DNA of 64,000 bases from Sugiyamaella lignohabitans (Eukaryota; Ascomycota; Dipodascomycetes; Dipodascales; Trichomonascaceae), in assembly GCF_001640025.1 (NCBI RefSeq), contig NC_031672.1, positions 3,596,001 through 3,660,000 of the forward strand, given 5' to 3'. The translations under genes were made by a program, and so were the position numbers. Below the pieces are notes generated by a model, which was given only the letters and a program-made list of their open reading frames with translations, had not been told where the DNA came from and ran no database searches. Positions 22,288-31,865 of the stretch are shown here, one piece after another (position 1 is the stretch's first letter; every line of letters begins with the position of its first letter).

Positions 22288-23274
22288 ATGACAGCCTCTA
22301 AAAAATTACCACCCATCATGAATATGACTGATGAAACTATCACTGAGAATACAAATATCATTAATTCTCAGTCTGGAGATGCCCGTCTCCAATTTTTAAT
22401 GCATCGTCTTGTGACCCATCTTCATGACTTTGCTAGAGAGACGAGACTCACTACAGATGAATGGATGGCAGCAATCATGTTTTTGACTCAGGTTGGCAAG
22501 ATCTGTTCTGATGAGAGACAGGAGTTCATCCTATTGTCAGATATTCTTGGATTATCCGTTCTAGTTGATGGAATCAGCCATCCTAAACCGCCAAATGCCA
22601 CAATTGGTACCCTTCTTGGACCCTTCCACGCACACGCACATGAGTTTGAGAATGGTGCTGCCATTGCCTCTGAAGGAAAGGGTGAGATGTGTGTTTTCGA
22701 GTGCACCTTGAAAGATACTAATGGACGTCCTATTGAAGGTGGATCAATTGATATTTGGGAGACTGATGAGACGGGTCATTATGATACACAATACGAGGAC
22801 CGAGACGGACCAGATTGTCGAGGCATAGTTCACAGTGATAAGAATGGGGATTTCTGGGTTAAGGGAATCCGTCCAGTATCTTATCCAATCCCCCATGATG
22901 GTCCAGTAGGAAAGCTGTTAAAACTACTTAACCGCCACCCTTATAGACCAGCTCACATTCATTTCAAGATTAAGAAAGAAGGATATGATGAATTGATCAC
23001 TGCCCTATACGTTAAGGGAGATGAATATGAAACCAGCGATGCTGTGTTCGGGGTTAAGTCTGAGTTGCTGATTGAGCTTAAGAAAATTGAGGATCCAGAA
23101 TTCGCAGCCAAGTACGGTGTCAAGGTTGGTGATTGGTATATACATAAAGATTTCGTTCTGGTCACCAATGAAGAGGCGAAGGAGCTGTTTGTCAAAAACT
23201 CGAAGAAAGCTTTGGCTAAGATCAATGTCAATGCAACTATTGTAGACGGCCTTCCCGTAGCAGATTTGGATTAG
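22288..23274 (+). CDS. Intradiol ring-cleavage dioxygenase (hydroxyquinol/catechol 1,2-dioxygenase), 328 aa
   Basis: A full-length intradiol dioxygenase with all four iron(III) ligands: Tyr165 (GHYD), Tyr199 (VSYPIPHDGPVG), His223 and His225 (YRPAHIHF). The N-terminal dioxygenase-N helical domain includes LLSDILGLSVLVD (82-94), more like hydroxyquinol 1,2-dioxygenases than classical catechol enzymes. The reaction cleaves a dihydroxylated or trihydroxylated ring between the hydroxyls, giving maleylacetate or muconate. The start is the ATG in ACCATGACAGCC. In-frame codons upstream lack an ATG. It lies in tandem with the downstream FAD monooxygenase, which would supply its substrate. No presequence or peroxisomal signal is seen, so it is probably cytosolic. 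Confidence 0.9.
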   Translation: MTASKKLPPIMNMTDETITENTNIINSQSGDARLQFLMHRLVTHLHDFARETRLTTDEWMAAIMFLTQVGKICSDERQEFILLSDILGLSVLVDGISHPKPPNATIGTLLGPFHAHAHEFENGAAIASEGKGEMCVFECTLKDTNGRPIEGGSIDIWETDETGHYDTQYEDRDGPDCRGIVHSDKNGDFWVKGIRPVSYPIPHDGPVGKLLKLLNRHPYRPAHIHFKIKKEGYDELITALYVKGDEYETSDAVFGVKSELLIELKKIEDPEFAAKYGVKVGDWYIHKDFVLVTNEEAKELFVKNSKKALAKINVNATIVDGLPVADLD

Positions 23275-24187
23275 AGTACATACTATAAACGTAACGTATT
23301 TATTAGAATATAAGATATTTATTCTCAATTCCACGTTCCTTACTATAGATTACGTTCCTTACTACCGACTATTGAGGGCTAGTGAAATTGTCGCATCTCC
23401 TCCCAAATCCATACCCGACGTGATACGACAAATCGAGAAACCGTTTCTCAACTTCAACTTGCTTATCTGACATCAAATTTTGTGATATCCCGGGGCTCAG
23501 CCTGGCAGCTGAGCTCTCCTACGGCTCCGCGGTTGAAAAATATGGCCCCCGCAACCAACCTCCCGAAATGTCGGAACGAGGGGGTTTAGTGCAGAACCTC
23601 AGTCATCGGAAACTATGCCCATGACCGAGAAAATAGCATATCATGGTTTAGAATAGCAACCGGGTCCGTCGTATGGGCATTTGCTTTCCCGCCCATTTCC
23701 CCCGTCCCATTCTTTGCATGGATAAATGATATCTCATTTGAGCTAATCTTTTATCCTAGTTGTAAAGATTTAACCGACAATTTAGGGGAATCGTGAGGCT
23801 GATGCTATAGGATGCACTTTAATCTGTGGGGTAACTGCAAAGATCTTCCCAAAACGGGACAATTATGACCCCCATATGTCCATATCTACACACACAGACC
23901 CCCCCTACCTACTGTTTACACCAATGTTGGAGGACGGGTTAACTTTGGCCGTTATCGTTTCAAAGTTTGGGGGCCGCCAAATGCAGCCCAAACACAGCAT
24001 GTGGTTATGACTTGTCCATTTTGTTTGTTGCCTAGCATGAGAAATTCCCCTGTGAACGGGGTATAACTTTATGCGCGATCCACTTAAACGGCTAATTCCT
24101 CGCCCGAGTCCATGCCAATATATATATGCAGGTCCAGAACGGAATCAGTTTAGAATATGATTTAATCACAACACAAGTTTTGTAGAA
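23275..24187. other. Spacer/promoter upstream of the FAD monooxygenase
   Basis: No ORF. A perfect 7-bp stem (GCTCAGC at 23495-23501 with GCTGAGC at 23508-23514) lies in a short GC-rich patch. Two QUTA-like half-sites (GGATAA near 23719, GGGGTAA near 23828) and a TATATATA-like stretch at about 24119-24128 precede the ATG. Confidence 0.4.
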
Positions 24188-25492
24188 ATGGTACAAACGA
24201 ATACAAGTAACGTAAAGCTTTCGGTTCTTATTGTGGGCGCTGGACTTGGTGGTCTAGCTGCCGCTGTAGGTCTGGCCAAAACTGGACATTCTGTCACAGT
24301 TCTAGAGCAAGCGGAGGTTCTCTCTGAAGTTGGAGCTGGCATTCAAGTTCCACCCAACTCAACTCGTATTTTAATCAAATGGGGTTTACGGGAAGCTATG
24401 GAGCGTGATTCCATGTTACCAGGTGGCATTTTTCTCCGATCATACAAAGATGGCAAAGTTCTATCAACACAGGATTTGAATCCTGCTATGTCTGAGCAAT
24501 ATGGCAGCCCATATTGGCACGCTCATCGTGCCGACTTCCACAGGGTGTTGGTAGATGCATGTAGAGCTGAGAAGGTCACTATTTTATTGGGTGAGCGTGT
24601 TGACAAGGTTGATTTTGCAAATAATGCTGTCAATACAGCCAAAGGCAACGTTTACAAAGCGGATCTTATCCTGGGTGCTGATGGTCTTAGATCTGAGACT
24701 CGAAGCCAGTTTCTGGGTAAAAAAGATCTTGCATACAACACTGGAGATTTGGCTTATCGCATGCTTATTAAAACAGAAGATATGAAAAATGTTCCAGAAC
24801 TCGAGTTCTTGATGCAGCCAAATTTGAATTTCTGGATTGGTCCAGATATGCACTGTGTGGTGTATCTTCTTCATGAGGGCAAGTACTGCAATGTTGTCGT
24901 TTTATCTCCAGATAATTTACCCAAGGATGTCAATATTCAAGCTGCTGATACAAATGAGCTTCGAGAGCTCTTCAAAGGGTGGGATTGGCGTTTCCAGTCG
25001 TTGATTTCTTTGGTTGAGTCGACATCCAAATGGAGATTACAAAACTCGCGCGAGCTAGAGTCGTGGGTTCACAAGACTGCCAACTTTGCTCTGTTAGGAG
25101 ATTCTTGTCACGCTACACTTCCCTATCTTGCTCAAGGTGCTGCACAAGCTGTTGAAGATGCCGCTTGTTTGAGTGAGCTTCTATCACATATGGAACACAA
25201 GTCCCAGCTCCACGACTTACTAGAAGTTTATGAGAATATCCGCAAGTCGAGAACAACAGTCTTTGTTAAGGGTTCAACGCATATGGGAGCCAAGGTATTC
25301 CATCTTCACGATGGACCATTGCAAGAAGAACGAGACCGTCTGTTCAAGGCTGGAGGTGTTGGCAATCCTAACAAATGGGCTGACCCCGAGCAAAGAGATT
25401 ATATGTTTTCCTATGATGCTTTTGAAGAGGGAAGAAAAGGCTGGGAAGCTTACAGGAATGCAAGTATCAAACGACCAGAACACAGGCTCTAA
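24188..25492 (+). CDS. FAD-dependent aromatic monooxygenase (salicylate/4-hydroxybenzoate 1-hydroxylase type), 434 aa
   Basis: A class A flavoprotein monooxygenase of usual length. The Rossmann fingerprint GAGLGGLAAA starts at residue 17, the DG motif is GADGLRSETR (about 161-170), and the GD motif is LLGDSCHATLPYLAQGAAQA (about 301-320). The closest relatives I recognise are salicylate hydroxylases and the yeast Mnx1-type 4-hydroxybenzoate 1-hydroxylase. These replace a carboxyl with a hydroxyl to give catechol, hydroquinone or hydroxyquinol. Lying next to the ring-cleavage dioxygenase, it is likely the upstream step. The exact substrate cannot be read from sequence. There is no targeting signal, so it is probably cytosolic. 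Confidence 0.88.
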   Translation: MVQTNTSNVKLSVLIVGAGLGGLAAAVGLAKTGHSVTVLEQAEVLSEVGAGIQVPPNSTRILIKWGLREAMERDSMLPGGIFLRSYKDGKVLSTQDLNPAMSEQYGSPYWHAHRADFHRVLVDACRAEKVTILLGERVDKVDFANNAVNTAKGNVYKADLILGADGLRSETRSQFLGKKDLAYNTGDLAYRMLIKTEDMKNVPELEFLMQPNLNFWIGPDMHCVVYLLHEGKYCNVVVLSPDNLPKDVNIQAADTNELRELFKGWDWRFQSLISLVESTSKWRLQNSRELESWVHKTANFALLGDSCHATLPYLAQGAAQAVEDAACLSELLSHMEHKSQLHDLLEVYENIRKSRTTVFVKGSTHMGAKVFHLHDGPLQEERDRLFKAGGVGNPNKWADPEQRDYMFSYDAFEEGRKGWEAYRNASIKRPEHRL

Positions 25493-25740
25493 ACGATTGC
25501 TCGTGGCTTTGTAACGTGTACTTAATTTATGTTAACAACTTGTAAAAATAAATAAATCAGAAAAAAAACAAAAAAAACAATATATACTATGGAACTATAC
25601 GTCTGGGTCTGGGATTCTGCCTCAGGTACAGGAGCCATCTCACTTTGCTCGCGAATGGACGCCTGTGCTTGACACGTTATTTCTTAAAGTCTGTACAGCG
25701 GGCACCCCGGTGATTTGACGGCAGTATTGAAGAAAATGCA

Positions 25741-26838
25741 CTATTCTATATCTATTGGGTCACCATCCTTCAGGCTCTCTTGCACTGCAGTGGCTACTTT
25801 CAGCGTCATGACACTTTCTTTACCACTACAATTAGGTTTTTCTTGTCCTCTAAGAACATTGATAAAGTGGTCTAGTTGTAAGTCGTAAGACAGTCCGCTT
25901 TCAACAAGCAAAGTGTCTACTTTCATTTTGCTTGTCCAGCCAATTCCAGAATCTTCAAATGAGTATCGAGCCATTTCAGGGATGCTAAGTGACGCAGTGG
26001 TTCCAAATATATAGTAAGCACTCGAAGCTTCTTCTGTAGATGGTAACTGAGGAGAGTGTGCTGCTAGATGACTAGACCCAAAAGTGCTACTATCACGACT
26101 CGAATCGAAATCAGAAAGCATGAATGTGCCAATTGCGCCACAGTTGAATAATAATGTGACTGATGCCTGCTGGGCAGAACCCGATTGTGCTCCAAATGCA
26201 TTAATTGATGGGAATTTTTGGGCGTAAACCCTGACTATAGGTCCAATTAAATACTGTAGAATATCAATATCGTGAACCAAGTTCAGGTATAATTGTCTAG
26301 ATAGTCTTTTATCATTTTCCCAATCCTCAGATGGAAACACAGAGTCGAGATAATCCATTGGTTTCCGCAACGTCCACGAACCAGAAATTGCCGTAATTAT
26401 TCCGAGCTCACCACTATCAATTGCCTTCTTAGCTGCTACAATAGAGGGATGAAATCGGCGATGATGTCCCATTAATAGCGATACTCCTTTTTTATCGGCC
26501 ACATTTGCAATCTCTTCAGCTGACTTTACTTTTGTACTCAAGGTATTTTCTACTAGCATGTGAACACCCTGTGCTATTAGCTTTCGAGCTATAGAGTCTG
26601 TGACTTGGGTCGGCGAAGCAACTATGGCAGCATCTGGAATGCCTGATTCAAACAATTCAGCTAAAGAAAAATAATGCTTTGTGTGTAATCCAGCCGCCAC
26701 TCTTATTCCAGTTGGCGAGGGCTCTACTAGGCCAGATAGTTCGACATTGGGGTGCTGGGAAATCAGCTTGGCATGTCTAGTTCCAACTATTCCACCGCCA
26801 ATAACGGCTATCTTAATTGTTCTATCCTCGACAGTCAT
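25741..26838 (-). CDS. Gfo/Idh/MocA-family NAD(P)-dependent oxidoreductase, 365 aa
   Basis: The N-terminal Rossmann fold has GGGIVG (14-19), followed by GHHRRFHP and a catalytic-region VHDIDIL typical of the family. The usual EKP motif, whose lysine contacts the substrate, reads E-N-T at 97-99, so the lysine is missing. The enzyme may be altered in activity or use another residue. It lies between the monooxygenase and the CoA-transferase and is convergent with the former (248 bases). Its role in the cluster is unknown. Family members act on sugars, inositol, dihydrodiols and cyclic acids. Confidence 0.8.
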   Translation of the reverse strand: MTVEDRTIKIAVIGGGIVGTRHAKLISQHPNVELSGLVEPSPTGIRVAAGLHTKHYFSLAELFESGIPDAAIVASPTQVTDSIARKLIAQGVHMLVENTLSTKVKSAEEIANVADKKGVSLLMGHHRRFHPSIVAAKKAIDSGELGIITAISGSWTLRKPMDYLDSVFPSEDWENDKRLSRQLYLNLVHDIDILQYLIGPIVRVYAQKFPSINAFGAQSGSAQQASVTLLFNCGAIGTFMLSDFDSSRDSSTFGSSHLAAHSPQLPSTEEASSAYYIFGTTASLSIPEMARYSFEDSGIGWTSKMKVDTLLVESGLSYDLQLDHFINVLRGQEKPNCSGKESVMTLKVATAVQESLKDGDPIDIE

Positions 26839-28845
26839 TATTTGAAATCTGTGGAACTGAACTTATTCGGGTAGAACTCGCCAATAAACCGACAACCAGA
26901 AACAGATTTCCGAATTGTAAACAAACAGCTAAACAATCACAGTAGTTTTATCCAGGCAAGATATTCTGATAAAGAGCCTGTATACTGATAAATTGATCAA
27001 TACAATAAAGATTCACAAACTGATAACACCACCCAAATATATGAATAACTGGCGTGAAAGAAAGGTAAATCGATTGTCCACAGACTACCAAAATACCATG
27101 AACAACAAGTGGAAGTGAGAGTGAAACTTGTGTCAAACAAAACTCAAACAATGGATCCAATACGGAAACCAGAACGGAAAAATGCCAAATATGTTACCCA
27201 GTAAGAGTTACGTGCCCATTAAACTGGTGGTGGTTTCTGCATAATTTGAGCTGCGGATACCTTTGAGTATATGGAAATATTTTGAATCACTTCGGATCAA
27301 TCGAAGTCTAATTCCAGTGATAACCATGCGTTTGATTATCCGATCTGCGTGCTGTATGACGATCTTAGTAGAATTGAATGCGGGGGCCAATTTGTTGAGT
27401 AAGGAATAGCGCCATTTACTGTGGGGTAAACGAGAAATACACAAGTTATCAGATTTATAGTTTATGATTGGCGATTTGTTTGGCTGGCATCAGTTATCGA
27501 ACTTCGAATTTACACTTTCGACACAGGTGCTGTTAAGTTTTTACACTATTGTTGTGACTATTCACGAAACTGGTTGGGGACGTAGAAGTTTTGGGAGACT
27601 AGCTTCCGCATCACCCAATCTAGCGGAGATCCGATGCAAATATCAACGATACTCCTAAAAAAATAAAAAAAACGGATCTACTACTAGCAAACATTTATAT
27701 GGATCTGCTTGTCCTTTGTCACTTTGAATTTAGTATAACGTGACAAGTTTGGTTTCAAGTCTAGGCTGTGAGTGGACATCATACGGGGAACTAAATTATC
27801 GCACTGAGACATAGTTTACATATCAATATGATCTAATCGAATCTGGTTGTTTACAGGCCCAGCTCGCTTGGCTCTGTCGACTGCCCCACTTAACGGGTCG
27901 TTGGGGTGCATTATATCTAACCAGTCCTAAAATTTGAGAAAAGAGTCTCGGTAGACTACTCGGCTTCGGCATTACAGATCCCGTCGAAGTGCTCAGCATA
28001 CCAAGTGCCCGTACTGCACCATTGGGATAGTATTTGGTGATAGTAACTAGACATCAAAAAAAAATATAAGTGGTGAACTATTGAAAATAACCTGTTTGGG
28101 TTTCTTAGAATAATATGCCGGCGGCTGTTTTACTTGTTTCATTAGGTTAAGATTCAACTTTATTGCGCGACACCTGACACGAAGCACTTTCGTAAGGTCC
28201 TACCATAATTTCTCGTTGATAGACATTATCAGTTGAATAAGTTCTCCGGCCGACGGGTAAAACATTAAAAAAATAAAATAAAAATATAAAGGCGGAGATC
28301 TGTCTAGTCTACATTGGTACGTTCACAATCGGATTTGCGTTAGAGGGGCACTTCCCCTGGTTTTACTCAGTCGAGGTGCGGTGCGGGGTTTGCATGCACC
28401 CACAAAGTGCCTCCATATATTCTCACCAAATTTGCATTGATATTCTTGGAGGCTCGCCTCGTTGGTAAGTAGTGGGAGCGAGACTGCCTCCGGCGGCTGG
28501 GGCTCCACCCCAGTCCTCGTGGCTCCTGCTTCGCAGGAGTTCTGGACGGGTTACTCCTGCTCTATAAATCAAAAGGAAAGTACCATGTTGTCGGCATCTG
28601 CCATAAATAATTATTGAAGACAATTCAGATATTCTTTTATGCCCAGAAATTCTAGATTGGAAATATAGCTGGGTAGTCGTTGGTAGCATTTGAACAGGGA
28701 CAGCAAATTGCCAGCAAGATTGTTTTCATTAGCCTGTAGCAGAGTACATTGCTTGATGGGATACGCCTGCTGAAGACTTGCTGAAATTCAATTATGATTT
28801 AATATATGTCGCTACTTCTATTGTAGTATATACAAAACATGCTGT
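26839..28845. other. 2-kb spacer with one GC-rich repeat arm
   Basis: No convincing gene. Short frames on both strands lack conserved motifs. Contains repeat copy A (28485-28539), 307 bases beyond the CoA-transferase stop. This is the first copy of that family when reading from the left. Confidence 0.5.
28485..28539. repeat. GC-rich hairpin repeat, copy A (single arm)
   Basis: Forward arm TGCCTCCGGCGGCTGGGG, with the inner hairpin CTGGGGCTCCACCCCAG and the terminal hairpin CTCCTGCTTCGCAGGAG (7-bp stem, TTC loop). There is no opposite arm. Confidence 0.9.
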
Positions 28846-30435
28846 TTAGGTTTGAACGGTCTTCAAATTGTCACTGACCTTGAATGGAGCCTCGGTCTTT
28901 TGTGTCACTTCTTCTACAGTGATACCGGGGAAGACTTCGATAAGAGTAAGACCCTCAGTGGGATGAGCATCGAAAACAGCCAAGTCGGTAATGATACGTG
29001 AAACACAGCCCTTACCAGTAAGTGGGAAACTGCATTCCTTGACAATCTTCGAGCGACCCTTCTTATCAACATGCTCGGTGACGACAACGACCCTGGTCTT
29101 GGCAGGGTTAGCAACCAAATCCATGGCACCACCCATTCCTTTAACCATACCTGGAAGAGCCCAGTTAGCAAGGTCACCAAATTCTGACACTTGCATAGCT
29201 CCAAGGATGGTAAGGTCGACACGGCCAGATCTGATCATTGCAAACGACTCTTCTGAACCGAACAATGAAGCACCATCAATTAGAGTAACAGTTTCTTTAC
29301 CAGCGTTAATCAAATCAGGATCTTCTTCGCCCTTCAATGGATAGGGACCGAGACCAAGAATACCGTTTTCAGATTGCAAAGTAACATGGAAGCCTTCAGG
29401 CAAGTAACCAGGAGCTAGAGTAGGCATTCCAATTCCCAAATTGGCATAACCGTTACTCTTGAACTCTTGAGCAGCTCTACGAACAATCTTCTCTCTTTTG
29501 GCAGCAGCCTCAGCCTTCCCAGGAGGAAGGTCTGAAGGAGTCGATTCCTTGACTTGATCGGCAGGAACACTGTTCTTGTAAATTTCGATCATCTTGGGAG
29601 TTGTGGATTGAATGACCTTGGAAACATAGATAGCAGGAAGGTGGACGTCTTCAGCGGCGATTTCACCTGGTTGGACAATGTGTTCAGCTTCTACAATAGT
29701 TACCTTACCAGCACGGCCCATGACGGAATTAAAGTTACGAGCTGAACCACGGAAATAACAGTTACCGAATGTATCAGCCTTGTAAGCCTTGACAAAAGCG
29801 ACATCACCAACAATGGCTCTCTCAAGTAAATATTTACGACCGTCTTCAAAAACTCTCGTCTCACGAGGTTCACTGGTTTCAATAACAGATCCATCAGACC
29901 CGTATCTAACAGGCAGTTTGCCCTGTTCAACCCAGGTTCCCACACCAGTAGCAGTATAAAATGCAGGTACACCAGCACCTCCAGCACGACACCTTTCGGC
30001 GATAGTTCCTTGAGGAGTGAGTTCAAGAGAGATCTTACCACTGAGATATAACGACTCAAAGGTTTTATTTCCACCAATATAAGATGCGATCATTTTTGTG
30101 ATTTGTCCGCTTACTAGAAGTTTACTAAGACCCGATCCATCCACACCAGCATTGTTAGAAACAGCTGTGATATTTTGCACTTCCGACTTCTGTTCAAGGG
30201 CATTGATCAGTGTATCAGGCACTCCCGAAAGGCCAAATCCTCCGCAAAGAAGAGTAATATTAGATTTTACATCTTCGAGGGCTTCTTCAGGAGACGCGAC
30301 TACTTTGGTTGGGGTGGAAGATGAATTTCTGAATTGAAATTGGTTACGTAGCGCCAGGGAAAACCTGGGAGACGAAACGATTCTATTCACTGCCGTAGCA
30401 GATGCTACCACTGGTCGTCGAAGTAGAACACCCAT
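28846..30435 (-). CDS. Mitochondrial succinyl-CoA:3-oxoacid CoA-transferase, 529 aa
   Basis: Fused alpha and beta subunits of class I CoA-transferase: the A half at about 45-275 and the B half at about 310-515. The catalytic glutamate is Glu356 in LQSENGILGLGP. Residues 1-40 are rich in Arg, Ser and hydrophobics without acids, a clear mitochondrial presequence. The enzyme moves CoA from succinyl-CoA to a 3-oxoacid. In aromatic degradation it activates 3-oxoadipate (yeast Osc1 type), and in general metabolism acetoacetate. The clustered thiolase, dioxygenase and monooxygenase favour 3-oxoadipate. Saccharomyces cerevisiae lacks a close orthologue. Confidence 0.9.
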   Translation of the reverse strand: MGVLLRRPVVASATAVNRIVSSPRFSLALRNQFQFRNSSSTPTKVVASPEEALEDVKSNITLLCGGFGLSGVPDTLINALEQKSEVQNITAVSNNAGVDGSGLSKLLVSGQITKMIASYIGGNKTFESLYLSGKISLELTPQGTIAERCRAGGAGVPAFYTATGVGTWVEQGKLPVRYGSDGSVIETSEPRETRVFEDGRKYLLERAIVGDVAFVKAYKADTFGNCYFRGSARNFNSVMGRAGKVTIVEAEHIVQPGEIAAEDVHLPAIYVSKVIQSTTPKMIEIYKNSVPADQVKESTPSDLPPGKAEAAAKREKIVRRAAQEFKSNGYANLGIGMPTLAPGYLPEGFHVTLQSENGILGLGPYPLKGEEDPDLINAGKETVTLIDGASLFGSEESFAMIRSGRVDLTILGAMQVSEFGDLANWALPGMVKGMGGAMDLVANPAKTRVVVVTEHVDKKGRSKIVKECSFPLTGKGCVSRIITDLAVFDAHPTEGLTLIEVFPGITVEEVTQKTEAPFKVSDNLKTVQT

Positions 30436-31109
30436 TTGTTCTCACCGTGTATAATGTAGGTGTTTGGATCAATATTTCAAACCAGGGGTACCTTATATTT
30501 TCAACAGATGAGGTCTTAGGCTGGTTAAATATTAGCCCGCTTAGGAACAAATGTGGGGATCGGCTAAACAATTACGTGCATGTGGGGTTCCGCTGTTTTC
30601 CGACTTCGGAGCGGAGCTTTTTCGGCTGGCCGCATGAGCAGGACAGCTATCCGCCAATGAGTAATTTTTAATTTTTGGGTATCAGGTGGATATGAGAGAC
30701 TTGATTTTGCATTTTCTTTAAGCTTTGTCATCTTATGGTCTAAAATTTCTACCATCCAGATGGTGAAGAGGTTGTCTATGATGTGAATATAAAGACTGCA
30801 CGTGAGCCTCAGCTTCTGGATCACCGAGGTAAATTGCCCAGTCTTCCGCACATCTGATGGCGGAATAAAATCATGGAACCAAACCTTGAATCCAGTGGAG
30901 TCGTCGGAATTTTCCGTAGAATGCGCAAACTTCCGTTATTCTGTGAACCGGGTCTTTTGCATTGCACTATTTGATGAGCATAACTAGACAGTGCATAATT
31001 GGCAAGTTGATCGACAGGGTCCAAGATCATGGTGAATAATGAACAGCAATTATGAAGCGAATTATTATATGAGGTGGTCCAAAAGACTCACAGTATGGCA
31101 TTAGGATAA
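30436..31109. other. Divergent promoter, CoA-transferase / orphan ORF
   Basis: AT-rich spacer with no recognisable gene. Overlapping short frames on both strands around 30560-30990 lack motifs. No full QUTA-like palindrome was seen. Confidence 0.4.
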
Positions 31110-31865
31110 ATGTCGAAAGTGACTTTTCAAGACAAAAGAGTCACTCCTCTCACTAGTTTGGCTCACAAAAATGCTCCTGTGCCACATGAGACGGAAAAGA
31201 TCCAGGCATATAATGATGAAGCGACTCTGGAGCAATCACTGCGAGCCAACTTCCGCTCACAAGTTTTGAGTATTTCGGGAAAAAGCAAACAAAAGCTTGA
31301 CAATGCCGCTGATGCCTTTGTTTTTGCTAGCCAACTGAGTGTGTCGATACAAACTAGATTTACGAAATGTTCAATGCCAGCCCGAGCTCCTATGATGATA
31401 TTTTATTTTACGCATATTGTCACATTTTGTAATGAGGTGTCCAGAGTGTCTGAAAAACTGGCATACTACCGGAATAAAATGAAACTACCTGCTACTTTAT
31501 TGTCATATGTAAACAAGTTGGATATAGAAGATTTACAAAGACTTGATCAAGGATTTGCTCTTTCTCAAGCTTTGTACGGGTTCTTGAGTGATAGTAAATT
31601 ATCATACATCTCCAAATGGGAAGATATATACGTTTACTATGGGATTATGAATAGAAGATTGGAATGGGAAAGTGGTGAGTATGTCGACGATACTGAGAGA
31701 GTGAAGAGACGTATGTACGCTTGGAATTATTTCCTGGTTTCAATGCAAACGTTGAAGAGGTGGTTATCCAGGTTTATTGCTAGCAATGAAGTAGGGGTGG
31801 ATAAAAGGACTAGAGCTGGAAAGCCTCAGGTGAGCACTACAATGGGTGAGATGTTTTTAAAGTAG
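31110..31865 (+). CDS. Hypothetical protein, 251 aa
   Basis: A complete ATG-to-stop frame that I do not recognise. The product is soluble in appearance, Lys/Arg-rich, and helical in the second half (repeated Leu/Ser/Tyr segments about 120-225). It has no signal peptide, transmembrane span or zinc motif. Codon use resembles its neighbours. At 251 codons with ordinary composition it is probably a real, lineage-restricted gene. Function unknown. Confidence 0.6.
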   Translation: MSKVTFQDKRVTPLTSLAHKNAPVPHETEKIQAYNDEATLEQSLRANFRSQVLSISGKSKQKLDNAADAFVFASQLSVSIQTRFTKCSMPARAPMMIFYFTHIVTFCNEVSRVSEKLAYYRNKMKLPATLLSYVNKLDIEDLQRLDQGFALSQALYGFLSDSKLSYISKWEDIYVYYGIMNRRLEWESGEYVDDTERVKRRMYAWNYFLVSMQTLKRWLSRFIASNEVGVDKRTRAGKPQVSTTMGEMFLK

